A stretch of 52,818 nt of DNA, taken from the NCBI GenBank assembly GCA_950097225.1, contig CATNCE010000008.1:1-52818 (forward strand), given 5' to 3'. This document shows positions 26,937 to 35,554 of the stretch, piece by piece. The notes under the pieces are model-generated. The model was not told the DNA's origin and ran no database searches. It saw nothing but the letters and a program-made list of their open reading frames with translations. The stretch's first letter is position 1, and each line of letters starts with the position of its first letter. Position numbers and translations under genes: made by a program. This DNA comes from an uncultured Bacilli bacterium (GTDB lineage Bacteria; Bacillota_I; Bacilli_A; RF39; UBA660).

Positions 26937-27515
26937 ATGATTTTAGATTATGTTAGACGTTGTGAAAGAAGTATGTTATTTAGTACGATTATTACACTTA
27001 TTTTGGGGCTTGTTTTAGTGTTTGAGCCAGGAGGTTCAATAAGAGTTATAACATCACTTATTGCGGTAATGTTTATATTTATTGGAGCCATTCAATTGAT
27101 TGATTATTTTCGTCAGTCAAAGGAAGAGAAGATAATGAGTCTTTCTTTGATACTTGGTATTATCCTTTGTGGCATAGGTGTATTTTTATTTATTAATTTG
27201 AATGCTCTTGTTAATTTTATTACGACAGTAATAGGAGTGATGATATTAGTTAAATCTTTATTTAAGATACAGTTTGCATTTAATATTCGTGGAATTTCTG
27301 ATAAGTGGTTTTACAATTTGATTGTTGGGGGTGTAGGGATTACTCTAGGAGTGATTCTTCTTCTAAATCCTTTTTCCTCGGCGGAGTTGTTCTTGCGAAT
27401 AGTAGGAGGAATTTTGAGTTTTTCATCTATTTTAGAGATTGTTGAGACATTTGTGGTTATGAAGACACTTGATGATGCTAAAAATTTACCATTTAGTGAA
27501 AAAAATAAAAAATAG
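26937..27515 (+). CDS. DUF308 / HdeD-like membrane protein
   Basis: AGGAGG lies 9-10 bases before ATG 26937; the longer reading from 26895 overlaps the terminator. The 192-aa product has six membrane segments in three pairs, the HdeD/DUF308 layout: SMLFSTIITLILGLVLVFEP, FIFIGAIQLIDYF, LGIILCGIGVFLFIN, GGVGITLGVILLLNP. HdeD is linked to acid resistance in enterobacteria; in Firmicutes the role is unknown. Confidence 0.8.
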   Translation: MILDYVRRCERSMLFSTIITLILGLVLVFEPGGSIRVITSLIAVMFIFIGAIQLIDYFRQSKEEKIMSLSLILGIILCGIGVFLFINLNALVNFITTVIGVMILVKSLFKIQFAFNIRGISDKWFYNLIVGGVGITLGVILLLNPFSSAELFLRIVGGILSFSSILEIVETFVVMKTLDDAKNLPFSEKNKK

Positions 27516-27534
27516 AAGTATTATGAATTTTATG

Positions 27535-27567
27535 AGAAATATGGGGAGTAATATTTCTTTTTTTTTA
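27535..27567 (+). terminator. Terminator after DUF308 gene
   Basis: AGAAATAT-ggggagta-ATATTTCT 8-bp stem followed by a run of Ts. Confidence 0.8.
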
Positions 27568-27600
27568 TTTATATTATATAATTAACATAGGTGAAGATTT

Positions 27601-29619
27601 ATGAAGAAGATTAATAAGATGGATTATTTGTTGAGTCTTGGAATATTCATTTTATTTTTTGCAGGTAGTTCGCTTTTATTTAGTGATTTATTTGCAAGTG
27701 GGCTTGCTAAAACTCTAGAAGTAACAATTGTGGCGTTACTTATGTTTATTTTAGCATTAGTGAGCAGATTTATTTTGAATGTTAGGTTTAGCAATAAGGT
27801 GGCGTATACTTTAGGGTGTTTTTCTTTAGGATGTGCTTTTGTTTTAGCAGGGGCTTATCAGTTATTTGGCTCTTGGTATAGTTTTATGGGGGACGGAGTT
27901 CATATATTTTTAGCTAGTATAGCAATATTAATAGGTATTTTATCTATTTTGACTTTGGTTTTATATAAGAATTATACGATGATTCATTTAACATTTATTG
28001 CTAATTTGGTAATGCTTTTTCATCTTTTTATATATTTTGAAATTAATTTGCAAATAGTATTTATTGTCATATCAGGATTTTTATTAGTTACTAATGTATT
28101 CAAGTTTAATAAATATTTAGAACAATTTAGCAATGTTGCAATTTATGTATTATCTTTAGTTAATTTAATTTTTGGTTATGGTGATAATTTTTTCTTATCA
28201 AGTGTTCTACTTGGTTTAAATATCTTGGGAATATCTAGTGTTTTAAGTAAATCTAAGACTTTGGAAAGTGAGTTATTTGGCTTAATAGCACTTGCAGCTA
28301 GTGGGTTTATTTATTCAGGAATAGTGCTTGAATTTATAAGTAACTTAAATGTTGCTATGCTCGTTTTAGTAGCAATAATTGTTTCCTTTGATTTAATAAA
28401 TAATACGTTTAATTTATTTAAAAATAAATTTGTTAAAATATTATATAAAATAGTAAGTATTATTTGTTTGTGGATTTTACTTGGGGAAAGTTATAGTTTA
28501 GTAGCACTGGGAATTGCTGTTTCATTTATTATAGTTGTTTCGCTTATTAATTCTTTTGTCATTCATAATGATGATTTTGAAAAGTATTTTTTACCTATTA
28601 AGTTAGCGCTTTTATCTCTTTTAGGTTATAATTTGGCTAATAGTTTTATTGTTGTTAATAGTTTTTATTTTATAACTTTAGCTACTCTTTGTTTTGCACT
28701 GGGGGCTAAATATATTAGTAAAAGTGTTAGACCAATGTATGTGCTTTTAACTATATTTACGCTTTTTATGGCCGCTGGGAGTTCTACAAAATCCATATTA
28801 GAAGTAGTAGTTTATATGGTTGCACTTATACTTTCTTATATGATGATAAGAAGCAAGAATGATCAGGCTTTAAACGGGATTTGTTATAGTGTCTTGGTGC
28901 TTATGTCTTTGGCAGTTGTTTCTTTATCCGATTATCTTGCTTTGATAGTTTCAATTATTGGAGTTGGAGTATTTGCGTATTTAAATCGTAATCATAAATA
29001 TAATTTCTGTATATCGATGGTCTTTATTGCAGTTGTATTTACGAGTTTGATAGAAATGATTATTAAAGATTTTAGTATTCAAACTATTTTAACATCGCTT
29101 ATGTATTTTATTCTTATTGGACTTACTTCAGAGATGATCTTTGAAACTAAGAATAGCAAAAATATATTTGCAACTATTTTATTTGCTATTTTCCTTTTAC
29201 CATTTTTAGATTTGAGTATTAACTTCTTAGGAAGTATATTTGCTCTTATAGTGGCATTAGTACTTATCTTAATTTCTCTTAAAAGTGATACTTATAAAGG
29301 TTTTTATTATTTAGGAATAGTATCAGTAATATTAAACTTGCTTTTCTTCGTAAGGTTCTTAGAAGGGCTTCCAGTGGGGCTTTATCTAGTACTCATTGGT
29401 TTTGTACTTATCGGGATAGTATCGGTTATGATTGTAAAATACAATAACCGGGATGATGCAGGCCATGAAGAAAATGTAGAAGTTAATAAACAATTAGCTG
29501 TAGTTAAAAAAGAAGCAACAAAAGTCGTTAAAGAGAAGATTAACTATTGTCCTGAGTGTGGTAGTAAAATTAACCACCTCGAAAGTTTCTGTGCTGAATG
29601 TGGAACTAAGATTAGATAG
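27601..29619 (+). CDS. Large polytopic membrane protein with C-terminal zinc ribbon
   Basis: The 672-aa product is almost entirely hydrophobic, with roughly 18-20 short membrane segments and few charged loops. A cytoplasmic tail follows (KKEATKVVKEKINY) and ends in a double-CxxC zinc ribbon (YCPECGSKINHLESFCAECG). AGGTG precedes the ATG. The all-membrane body recalls DUF2157/DUF2339-type proteins, but I see no decisive motif. It is followed 17 bases later by another membrane gene. Transport, scaffold or sensor roles are all possible. Confidence 0.75.
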   Translation: MKKINKMDYLLSLGIFILFFAGSSLLFSDLFASGLAKTLEVTIVALLMFILALVSRFILNVRFSNKVAYTLGCFSLGCAFVLAGAYQLFGSWYSFMGDGVHIFLASIAILIGILSILTLVLYKNYTMIHLTFIANLVMLFHLFIYFEINLQIVFIVISGFLLVTNVFKFNKYLEQFSNVAIYVLSLVNLIFGYGDNFFLSSVLLGLNILGISSVLSKSKTLESELFGLIALAASGFIYSGIVLEFISNLNVAMLVLVAIIVSFDLINNTFNLFKNKFVKILYKIVSIICLWILLGESYSLVALGIAVSFIIVVSLINSFVIHNDDFEKYFLPIKLALLSLLGYNLANSFIVVNSFYFITLATLCFALGAKYISKSVRPMYVLLTIFTLFMAAGSSTKSILEVVVYMVALILSYMMIRSKNDQALNGICYSVLVLMSLAVVSLSDYLALIVSIIGVGVFAYLNRNHKYNFCISMVFIAVVFTSLIEMIIKDFSIQTILTSLMYFILIGLTSEMIFETKNSKNIFATILFAIFLLPFLDLSINFLGSIFALIVALVLILISLKSDTYKGFYYLGIVSVILNLLFFVRFLEGLPVGLYLVLIGFVLIGIVSVMIVKYNNRDDAGHEENVEVNKQLAVVKKEATKVVKEKINYCPECGSKINHLESFCAECGTKIR

Positions 29620-29636
29620 AAGGAAAAGGTTGTAAT

Positions 29637-30095
29637 ATGAAAAAAATTATAAATGTAATATATGCATCAATATATCAGTTTGTGTTAGTGCCAATTTTAG
29701 GCTTCTTAACATATCTCATGTACGATAAATTAGCTTATTTAGATATTGTTCAGGATAGTAGAATAATGTTTATATTGTTAATTGGAATCTTAGTCTTCTT
29801 AAATGTAGGGGCAGTTTATTTTATTAGTTATGTATATAATAGATTTTATAAATGTGAAATTGTTTATTACCGAATTATTGGCATTATAGCAATATTTATA
29901 GCTATTTGGTATAAAGTGTATTATGTTGCTTTAGTTAAAAATGTCTGTGTAGCTAATGATTCAGTTAAGTGTATATCAACAATCAAAAATAATAACTTAT
30001 TAACCATTGCTTTAATTGCACTGGTTACATACTATTTGGTATTCTTAGTAACATTTAAGATTGCTAATAGTAAAAGAAAAAAGAGCATCAAATAG
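29637..30095 (+). CDS. Four-helix membrane protein, hypothetical
   Basis: The 152-aa product has four hydrophobic segments (IYQFVLVPILGFLTYLMY; FILLIGILVFLNVGAVYFI; IIGIIAIFIAIWYKVYY; ALIALVTYYLVFLVTF) and a basic C-terminus. A loop with two Cys (NVCVANDSVKCIS) faces the outside if the N-terminus is in. GGAAAAGG precedes ATG 29637. Likely co-transcribed with the zinc-ribbon membrane protein. Function unknown. Confidence 0.7.
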   Translation: MKKIINVIYASIYQFVLVPILGFLTYLMYDKLAYLDIVQDSRIMFILLIGILVFLNVGAVYFISYVYNRFYKCEIVYYRIIGIIAIFIAIWYKVYYVALVKNVCVANDSVKCISTIKNNNLLTIALIALVTYYLVFLVTFKIANSKRKKSIK

Positions 30096-30110
30096 TATTT
30101 GGTGCTTTTA
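30084..30110 (+). terminator. Terminator after membrane-protein operon
   Basis: AGCATCAAAT/ATTTGGTGCT 10-bp stem (one G-U), 3-base loop, short T-run; it overlaps the end of the gene. Confidence 0.7.
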
Positions 30111-30438
30111 TAATACTCGTTTGTAAATCCTTATTAATTTCACATGATCTTCATTATAATTTCATTTTTTTATATTATTATGTAGTCAGTAAAGGAAGTG
30201 ATAATGAGAATATCGATAAAAAATAAAAAGGTACATAATGATGAATATTAATAATATTGTTAATGACTTAAAGATTACTAATACTAAAAGGTGATGATAA
30301 TAAGTATAAGATAAAATTTTACGTTTCAAAATAGAAGGGAGTTAATAATTAGTTTTAAGTTGTCAGTGATGAGACTTAAGTAGTGCACATAGAAAAGACA
30401 AATAGATTGGATATTTATTTGTCTTTTTATATGGAAGA
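30111..30438 (+). other. Gene-poor stretch with one tiny candidate ORF
   Basis: The region holds AAAGGAAGTG followed by ATG 30204 and a 15-codon ORF (MRISIKNKKVHNDEY), with an overlapping 17-codon ORF after it and a TATTAT box upstream. These may be remnants of a decayed gene or a real micro-protein; coding cannot be judged by eye. It ends in the bidirectional terminator at 30393-30430. Confidence 0.35.
30393..30430. terminator. Bidirectional terminator between convergent genes
   Basis: AAAAGACAAATA (30393-30404) pairs with TATTTGTCTTTT (30416-30427) over 12 bp, with A-run and T-run on opposite sides, so it works in both directions. Confidence 0.85.
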
Positions 30439-30858
30439 TTATTTTTTTAGTTTTTTCTTTTCGGTTTTGTAGGCGATTATGTTAATCACGATTATTGGAA
30501 TAAAGAACACGATAACTAGTAGATTATCCATTAGGGGATTTCCTATATTGATAGCTAGTAATAACATAATAAACCAAGCAAGAATGCCCATAAACAAGTA
30601 TTCGAGTTTTTTAAATACTATAGAAGTTATAGAACATATAGTTATAAATGCTAAGGTAAATAGTATTAGAGCCCAAAACGTCGATGAGTATAAGTTTTCT
30701 AATAGTTTTTCAACGCCAATGGCATTATATATTAGTGAATCACTGTAGGTTAGAGAATCTGAATAGACAAAAGCTTCTATACAGGTGATACTTAAAATAA
30801 TCTCGATAGCTGTTAAAAATAGTAAATAGGGGCTGTGGTTTTTTATAATGTTTTTCAT
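30439..30858 (-). CDS. Four-helix membrane protein, hypothetical
   Basis: The 139-aa product has four membrane segments (YLLFLTAIEIILSITCIEAF; STFWALILFTLAFITICSI; YLFMGILAWFIMLLLAINIG; LLVIVFFIPIIVINIIAY) and a very basic C-terminal tail. An internal short duplication (YSDSLTYSDSL) lies in the first outside loop. AAGGAG precedes the ATG. It starts 19 bases after the HerA-like gene on the same strand, so they are probably co-transcribed, though a functional link is not obvious. Confidence 0.7.
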   Translation of the reverse strand: MKNIIKNHSPYLLFLTAIEIILSITCIEAFVYSDSLTYSDSLIYNAIGVEKLLENLYSSTFWALILFTLAFITICSITSIVFKKLEYLFMGILAWFIMLLLAINIGNPLMDNLLVIVFFIPIIVINIIAYKTEKKKLKK

Positions 30859-30877
30859 GTGTACTCCTTAATTTTTA

Positions 30878-32638
30878 TTAATTATACCAAACACTCTCTA
30901 TTTGTAAGCTTGTAGAAACGGGAAGAGGATTTGGTAGGGTGAATTGAACTAGTAATGGTATCTTGAAAGCTGTACCGAATACAAGACCCATACCTGGGTG
31001 AAGGGTTTTGATTTTTTCTAGGGTGTCATCTGTTACATTAGACGAAATACCTTTGACAATTTGTAAATCGTCGGGATAGAAAAGACGGAAGACTACAAAG
31101 TTAGAACATTGAGATAAGGCTGTTTTAGATAATTCGTTAGGTCTTTGAGTTATGAATCCTAGAATCATACCATATTTACGTCCTTCTTTAGTAATACGAT
31201 CGAAGATATTGTATCCAAGGATGTGATAGTCTGAATCGTTTTGAACATAACGATGGGCTTCTTCTAATAGAACATGGATTGAATATGATCCACGGTTTTC
31301 TAAGGTTGTCGTATAATCAAAGAATAGTTTAGTATAAATTTTAACAAGACTCTTGGCAAATTTATCGTCAATGAACGAAAGGTTTATGTCGACTAATTGA
31401 ACAGGTTCACCAGAAGCTGTAGAGAAGAATTGTTCAACAAAATCACTTTTAGAAATGTATTCATTGAAGCTAAAATAATTAATTTTCTCGGAATTTATTA
31501 TAGATGATAGACGAGATTTTAAAATATTATTTTTTTCAAATACTAAATCACTTACTAGGGAACCTTCATTTATTAAAGCAAACTCTAAAGCATAGTATAA
31601 GTCTTGAAGAGTGTAAGGGTTTTCATTATTAAGTTCGATTTGTTCAATATCAATGTGAGCATGCTTTTGGAAGAAATCAACTACTAAATTAACGGCATTA
31701 AGTTTACCCTGATCGTCAATATTTAAACATTGACGAAGAGTACGATCATAACCTGGCTGATGGATATTTGACTCTAAATTAATCGTAGGAGTGTGATATG
31801 ATGTTAAAACAGACATGATCTGGTCGCGAAGTTGACTAGCAGTCTTTCCGCTTGAAAGAATTTCTAGAATACATTTAGAGATAATATTATTTTTATATTC
31901 TTCAGCTTTAGGATCTTGAGATGTGAAAATACGTACTAAATCCAATGTTTTTTGAAGAACTGGGATTTGGCCTGGGTCTGATGCTCCAAGTAAAATAGCT
32001 AAATCATCAACTCCTAAAAAATAAGCTGGGATAGTTAATAAATCAGCATTTCCAAAATTTAGCTGAGTAGTATATTTTTTGAAATGGAGATTAGGAACTT
32101 TATCCATATCATCAAAAGTATTGTAGTATTCGCCATAGGCATCGAATAAACACATGTGGGCCTGTGCTGGAATCTCAGTAGACGAAGTATAAAAAACATT
32201 TTGTAAAATACGAGCAACACCACATGACTTACCAGCACCGGAGTTACCTATAATAGCAAAGTGATTGGCAAAAAAACCAGATATATCACAGGTTACAACA
32301 TAATCCTTGTAGATTGGAGATGAACCAAATAAAAGATTTTTCTTCTCTAAATAATTTTGACTACCTAAGATGGACTCGAGCTCGGATTTATATATAATAC
32401 GAGGAATGGCATTGTAGCTTGGCTTTTTTAAAACACCATTTGAAAATGTGCCATTGCTTATTTCGCCAATTAAGTATATCTCAACATATTCAGCGGTAAT
32501 GCTGACGATTTCTCCAACTATTTTATGATTTTGTTCATCGAAAATAACATGAAAACCAATGTAATTGGTATCAGGAATCTTTGATGCATTTTCTACTTTA
32601 ATAGTATTTCCTATTAAACTAATAATTTTTCCAAACAT
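30878..32638 (-). CDS. HerA/VirB4-like ATPase (DUF87)
   Basis: The 586-aa protein begins with a HAS-barrel-like beta domain (MFGKIISLIGNTIKVENAS; GEIVSITAEYVEIYLIGEI). A RecA-like core follows, with Walker A AIIGNSGAGKSCGVARIL (residue ~132-149), a DAYGEYYNTF element, Walker B IHVLLEEAHRYV (~460) and the arginine-rich FRLFYPDD region near the end. This is the HerA architecture: a hexameric DNA-pumping ATPase. HerA usually works with the nuclease NurA, or with Sir2 or DUF4297 partners in defence; none is next to it. AAAGGTGAT precedes the ATG. Divergent from the DUF362 gene. Confidence 0.85.
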   Translation of the reverse strand: MFGKIISLIGNTIKVENASKIPDTNYIGFHVIFDEQNHKIVGEIVSITAEYVEIYLIGEISNGTFSNGVLKKPSYNAIPRIIYKSELESILGSQNYLEKKNLLFGSSPIYKDYVVTCDISGFFANHFAIIGNSGAGKSCGVARILQNVFYTSSTEIPAQAHMCLFDAYGEYYNTFDDMDKVPNLHFKKYTTQLNFGNADLLTIPAYFLGVDDLAILLGASDPGQIPVLQKTLDLVRIFTSQDPKAEEYKNNIISKCILEILSSGKTASQLRDQIMSVLTSYHTPTINLESNIHQPGYDRTLRQCLNIDDQGKLNAVNLVVDFFQKHAHIDIEQIELNNENPYTLQDLYYALEFALINEGSLVSDLVFEKNNILKSRLSSIINSEKINYFSFNEYISKSDFVEQFFSTASGEPVQLVDINLSFIDDKFAKSLVKIYTKLFFDYTTTLENRGSYSIHVLLEEAHRYVQNDSDYHILGYNIFDRITKEGRKYGMILGFITQRPNELSKTALSQCSNFVVFRLFYPDDLQIVKGISSNVTDDTLEKIKTLHPGMGLVFGTAFKIPLLVQFTLPNPLPVSTSLQIESVWYN

Positions 32639-32765
32639 ATTATCACCTTTTATTCTTTAATCTATTATAAGAATATCATTTTTTTTAATACTTGGGAATA
32701 TTTATAGAGAGGTTTTATTAAAAAATGTGTTATACTTTTGGTAAGTTGTAAGAAAGGATGATACG

Positions 32766-33644
32766 ATGGATAAAGCTAAGGTATATTTTACTAAAGAGAT
32801 AAGTAGTAATAGTTTGGTTAAATTATTTGATAAGTTAGGCGTTAAATTAGAAGGGAAAGTAGCCGTTAAATTGCATTCAGGAGAAGAGGGCAATCAAAAC
32901 TATTTGAAACCAGAGTTTGTAGAGGATTTAATAAAGCATGTAAATGGAGTAGTTGTTGAATGTAATACTGCTTATGAGGGCGAGAGAAATACGACTTCAA
33001 AACATATGAAATTACTAGAAAAACATGGATGGAGCAAGTATTTTGATGTTGATATTTTAGATAGTGATGGAGAAGAAGTTTTAGTTAATGAATCGGGAGA
33101 AGTTATAAAGAAGAATATCGTTGGATCAAAGATGAAGAATTATGATTCGATGGTTGTCTTATCCCATTTTAAAGGACATCCAATGGGTGGCTTTGGCGGA
33201 GCTTTAAAAAATATTTCAATTGGTCTTGCTTCTAGTGAGGGGAAAAGATATATTCATACCTCAGGAGTAGAACATGCATCTTATGAAGAAATGTTTAGTG
33301 CCGATCATGATAATTTTATAAGATCTATGGCAGATGCGGCTAAGACGATTACTGATTTTTATAAGAATCGAATTGTCTATATAAATGTTATGGTCAATAT
33401 GAGTGTTGATTGTGATTGCTGTAGTAATGCTCAAGATCCATGCATTAAGGATATTGGGGTTTTAGCTTCCCTAGATCCAGTTGCCTTAGATAAAGCATGT
33501 GTAGATTTGGTTTATAAATCTAGTGATGAAGGAGCTCACGAATTAATTGAACGCATTGAATCGCGCAATGGATTAATAATTTTAGAAAGTGCTCAAAGAC
33601 AACAGATTGGCTCTTTAGAATACGATTTAATTTCAGTTGATTAA
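32766..33644 (+). CDS. DUF362 domain protein
   Basis: The 292-aa protein matches DUF362: KVAVKLHSGEEGNQNYLKPEF, VVVECNTAYEGERNTT, VVLSHFKGHPMGGFGGALKN, IGLASSEGKRYIH. C-terminal cysteines in CDCCSNAQDPCIKDIG could bind iron or an iron-sulfur cluster; the full ferredoxin-type motif of longer relatives is missing. Probably a cytoplasmic redox or metal-linked protein; no reaction is established for the family. It starts 128 bases from the divergent HerA-like gene. Confidence 0.8.
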   Translation: MDKAKVYFTKEISSNSLVKLFDKLGVKLEGKVAVKLHSGEEGNQNYLKPEFVEDLIKHVNGVVVECNTAYEGERNTTSKHMKLLEKHGWSKYFDVDILDSDGEEVLVNESGEVIKKNIVGSKMKNYDSMVVLSHFKGHPMGGFGGALKNISIGLASSEGKRYIHTSGVEHASYEEMFSADHDNFIRSMADAAKTITDFYKNRIVYINVMVNMSVDCDCCSNAQDPCIKDIGVLASLDPVALDKACVDLVYKSSDEGAHELIERIESRNGLIILESAQRQQIGSLEYDLISVD

Positions 33645-33668
33645 AGTATCATTGTGATACTTTTTTTT
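33643..33668 (+). terminator. Terminator after DUF362 gene
   Basis: AAAGTATCA-ttg-TGATACTTT 9-bp stem followed by Ts, overlapping the stop codon. Confidence 0.85.
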
Positions 33669-33704
33669 ACGTGTTATAATAACCCTATGGTAAAGGAGTC
33701 TAAT

Positions 33705-33908
33705 ATGGATGATTTAAGAGATGAACTTAATAGCATGCCTTTAGGGGATCTTCGCTCTTTATATAATGAAATATTAAAAACTAAGGAATCTTTAGAAGCA
33801 GATGTCGCCCTTGAAAAGGAATATATCAAAGAATTAAAAAAAGATGTTGATAAGGAAGGAACAGTAAAACACAAAAAGAAGAAGAAAAAGAAAAGGAGAG
33901 GGAAATAG
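33705..33908 (+). CDS. 67-aa coiled-coil protein with polybasic tail
   Basis: AAAGGAG precedes ATG 33705; the longer reading from 33654 would run back into the terminator. The product is a single coiled coil (LRSLYNEILKTKESLEADVA) ending in a Lys/Arg-only tail (HKKKKKKKRRGK) that could bind nucleic acid or membrane. Its TAG stop abuts the GTG start of the next gene (TAGTG), so the two are tightly coupled and may form a complex. Confidence 0.65.
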   Translation: MDDLRDELNSMPLGDLRSLYNEILKTKESLEADVALEKEYIKELKKDVDKEGTVKHKKKKKKKRRGK

Positions 33909-35446
33909 TGAATTTAAGAGAAGTATTAGATCGTTTGAATGGCATTAATTCGGGAGTCTCGTCTTTTTCTTTAGAAGAAAACTTAGATTGGGTGCTTACT
34001 TTAAAAGATGTTATCTACGAGGTTATTGATCATCGGGTAAAGTTATCTATTCCTAAAGGTATTAATCAGGTTATTAACAATATTAATGAAAAAGCTTTTT
34101 TATGTAAAGAAGTAATTGATTTGATATATTTAGATGCAGGAATGCTAACTAATGTTGGTTATGATAAGATTATTAAAAAAATAGAAATAACTAAGAATAT
34201 AGATGAAGTAAATAGTTTATTAAAAGAATTTATTATAAGTATGGATCATCTAGGAGTTATACTTACTTATAAGAATTTTAATTATTCTTTTTTTACACTT
34301 AAATATATGGGAGTATTCTTTGAGCAAATGCATGAGAAAAATTATTTAAATGTTATGGAAAAATATTTTAATAAATTAAATAATCAGTGTCGTAATTTGT
34401 TATGTCAGATTAGTATTTGTTTAAAATGTTTAGTTAAAAATACTGGGAAGATTATTAGTAAACATGTTAATAGGATGATAGATAAAAGGTTAGAGGAATT
34501 ACATTTAACTAAAGATAATGTTTTAAATACCTATTTTGATTTAACTAAAAAAGAACTCGATTTAAAAAGTATTGATCCTTTTTTAATTATTAAGCATTTT
34601 AGGAATAATAAGCAGGAATTAAGACAATATCAGGAAGGGACAGATAAATTTAATGAAGCTATGGGGAGTATTGCCGATATCAGTGAGTATGAACGTTTGA
34701 ATTTAAGCGATAAGATGATATTTTTAGGTAATATAAATGTCTTAGTAAATGATATTAATGCTTATGAGTTGGTCTTGCGTTTTAAGGGAGTGTTTTCTTA
34801 TGTTAAAGAAGTCCTTAATAGCAAAGATAATTATATGGAAGCATATAAGTTAAAAAGCAAACAAATAAAGGCCTTAGAAAGGGAAAAGAATGCAATTGAT
34901 CGTCAGTTATATTCATTGATGCGTCGTAAGAAACTAAATAAGACATCTAAGAGTAAAGTAAATCTTATTAATAATAGTTTACGTGTTTACAGTGTTAAGT
35001 TAGCGGATAAAATAGATGAAATAGATAGATTGTATGCTGAGTTAAGTGTTTTGCACTTTAAGGTTGACTTAGTAAATAAATTAAGTAGGGATACAAGTAT
35101 TTATAATGTTATTTGTCATGTAAGTAATTATTCGTCTTGGCTTTTTGATATGTTGAGTAAAAATGGTTCAGCAAAAAAGAGCTGGGAAATGGTTGATAAG
35201 TTTTGTGAGATACGTTTTATGCCTAATTTTATGATCATGAAAAAGGTGGCAATTGAAAATTATGAACGAATACAGGATATTATTGAAAATAAATATCGAG
35301 CTAGTGAGTTAAATGTGCGTATTCCTGATAATGACGATGAGTTTTATCTGTTGAGAAAAAGATTAAATTTTTTAGTCGATTATTATAATATTTTAAAGTG
35401 TGAGTTATCTATTGACGACATTGAGTTATTGTTGGAGTTTTCATAA
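33908..35446 (+). CDS. Hypothetical 512-aa helical protein, partner of the coiled-coil protein
   Basis: It starts with GTG 33908 after a strong GGAGAGGG that lies inside the upstream gene. It is soluble and nearly all helical, with coiled-coil segments (YMEAYKLKSKQIKALEREKN; VKLADKIDEIDRLYAELS) and a basic patch (RRKKLNKTSKSK). No enzymatic motif is seen. The stop lies at the base of its terminator. Function unknown; co-translation with the basic micro-protein suggests an assembly or nucleoid-type role, but that is only a guess. Confidence 0.7.
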   Translation: MNLREVLDRLNGINSGVSSFSLEENLDWVLTLKDVIYEVIDHRVKLSIPKGINQVINNINEKAFLCKEVIDLIYLDAGMLTNVGYDKIIKKIEITKNIDEVNSLLKEFIISMDHLGVILTYKNFNYSFFTLKYMGVFFEQMHEKNYLNVMEKYFNKLNNQCRNLLCQISICLKCLVKNTGKIISKHVNRMIDKRLEELHLTKDNVLNTYFDLTKKELDLKSIDPFLIIKHFRNNKQELRQYQEGTDKFNEAMGSIADISEYERLNLSDKMIFLGNINVLVNDINAYELVLRFKGVFSYVKEVLNSKDNYMEAYKLKSKQIKALEREKNAIDRQLYSLMRRKKLNKTSKSKVNLINNSLRVYSVKLADKIDEIDRLYAELSVLHFKVDLVNKLSRDTSIYNVICHVSNYSSWLFDMLSKNGSAKKSWEMVDKFCEIRFMPNFMIMKKVAIENYERIQDIIENKYRASELNVRIPDNDDEFYLLRKRLNFLVDYYNILKCELSIDDIELLLEFS

Positions 35447-35476
35447 GAACCTTGGTAGATTGAGGTTCTTTTTTTT
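35445..35476 (+). terminator. Terminator after helical protein operon
   Basis: AAGAACCT/AGGTTCTT 8-bp stem with a 10-base loop and a T-run. Confidence 0.8.
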
Positions 35477-35500
35477 CGACAATTTGTTACAACATATGCG

Positions 35501-35530
35501 TTGTAGAACAGTGATACTTTATGATATAAT
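35501..35530 (+). promoter_or_regulatory. Promoter of cassette gene A
   Basis: TTGTAG, an 18-base spacer, then TATAAT with extended -10 TG (TGATATAAT). The same layout precedes gene C (TTGTGT 44532-44537, N18, TAAACT) and gene E (TTGCAA, N18, TACAAT). All three share TATGA just before the -10, so type I cassette genes have one promoter class. Confidence 0.65.
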
Positions 35531-35554
35531 ATTATAAGAATAGGATGCATGCTT

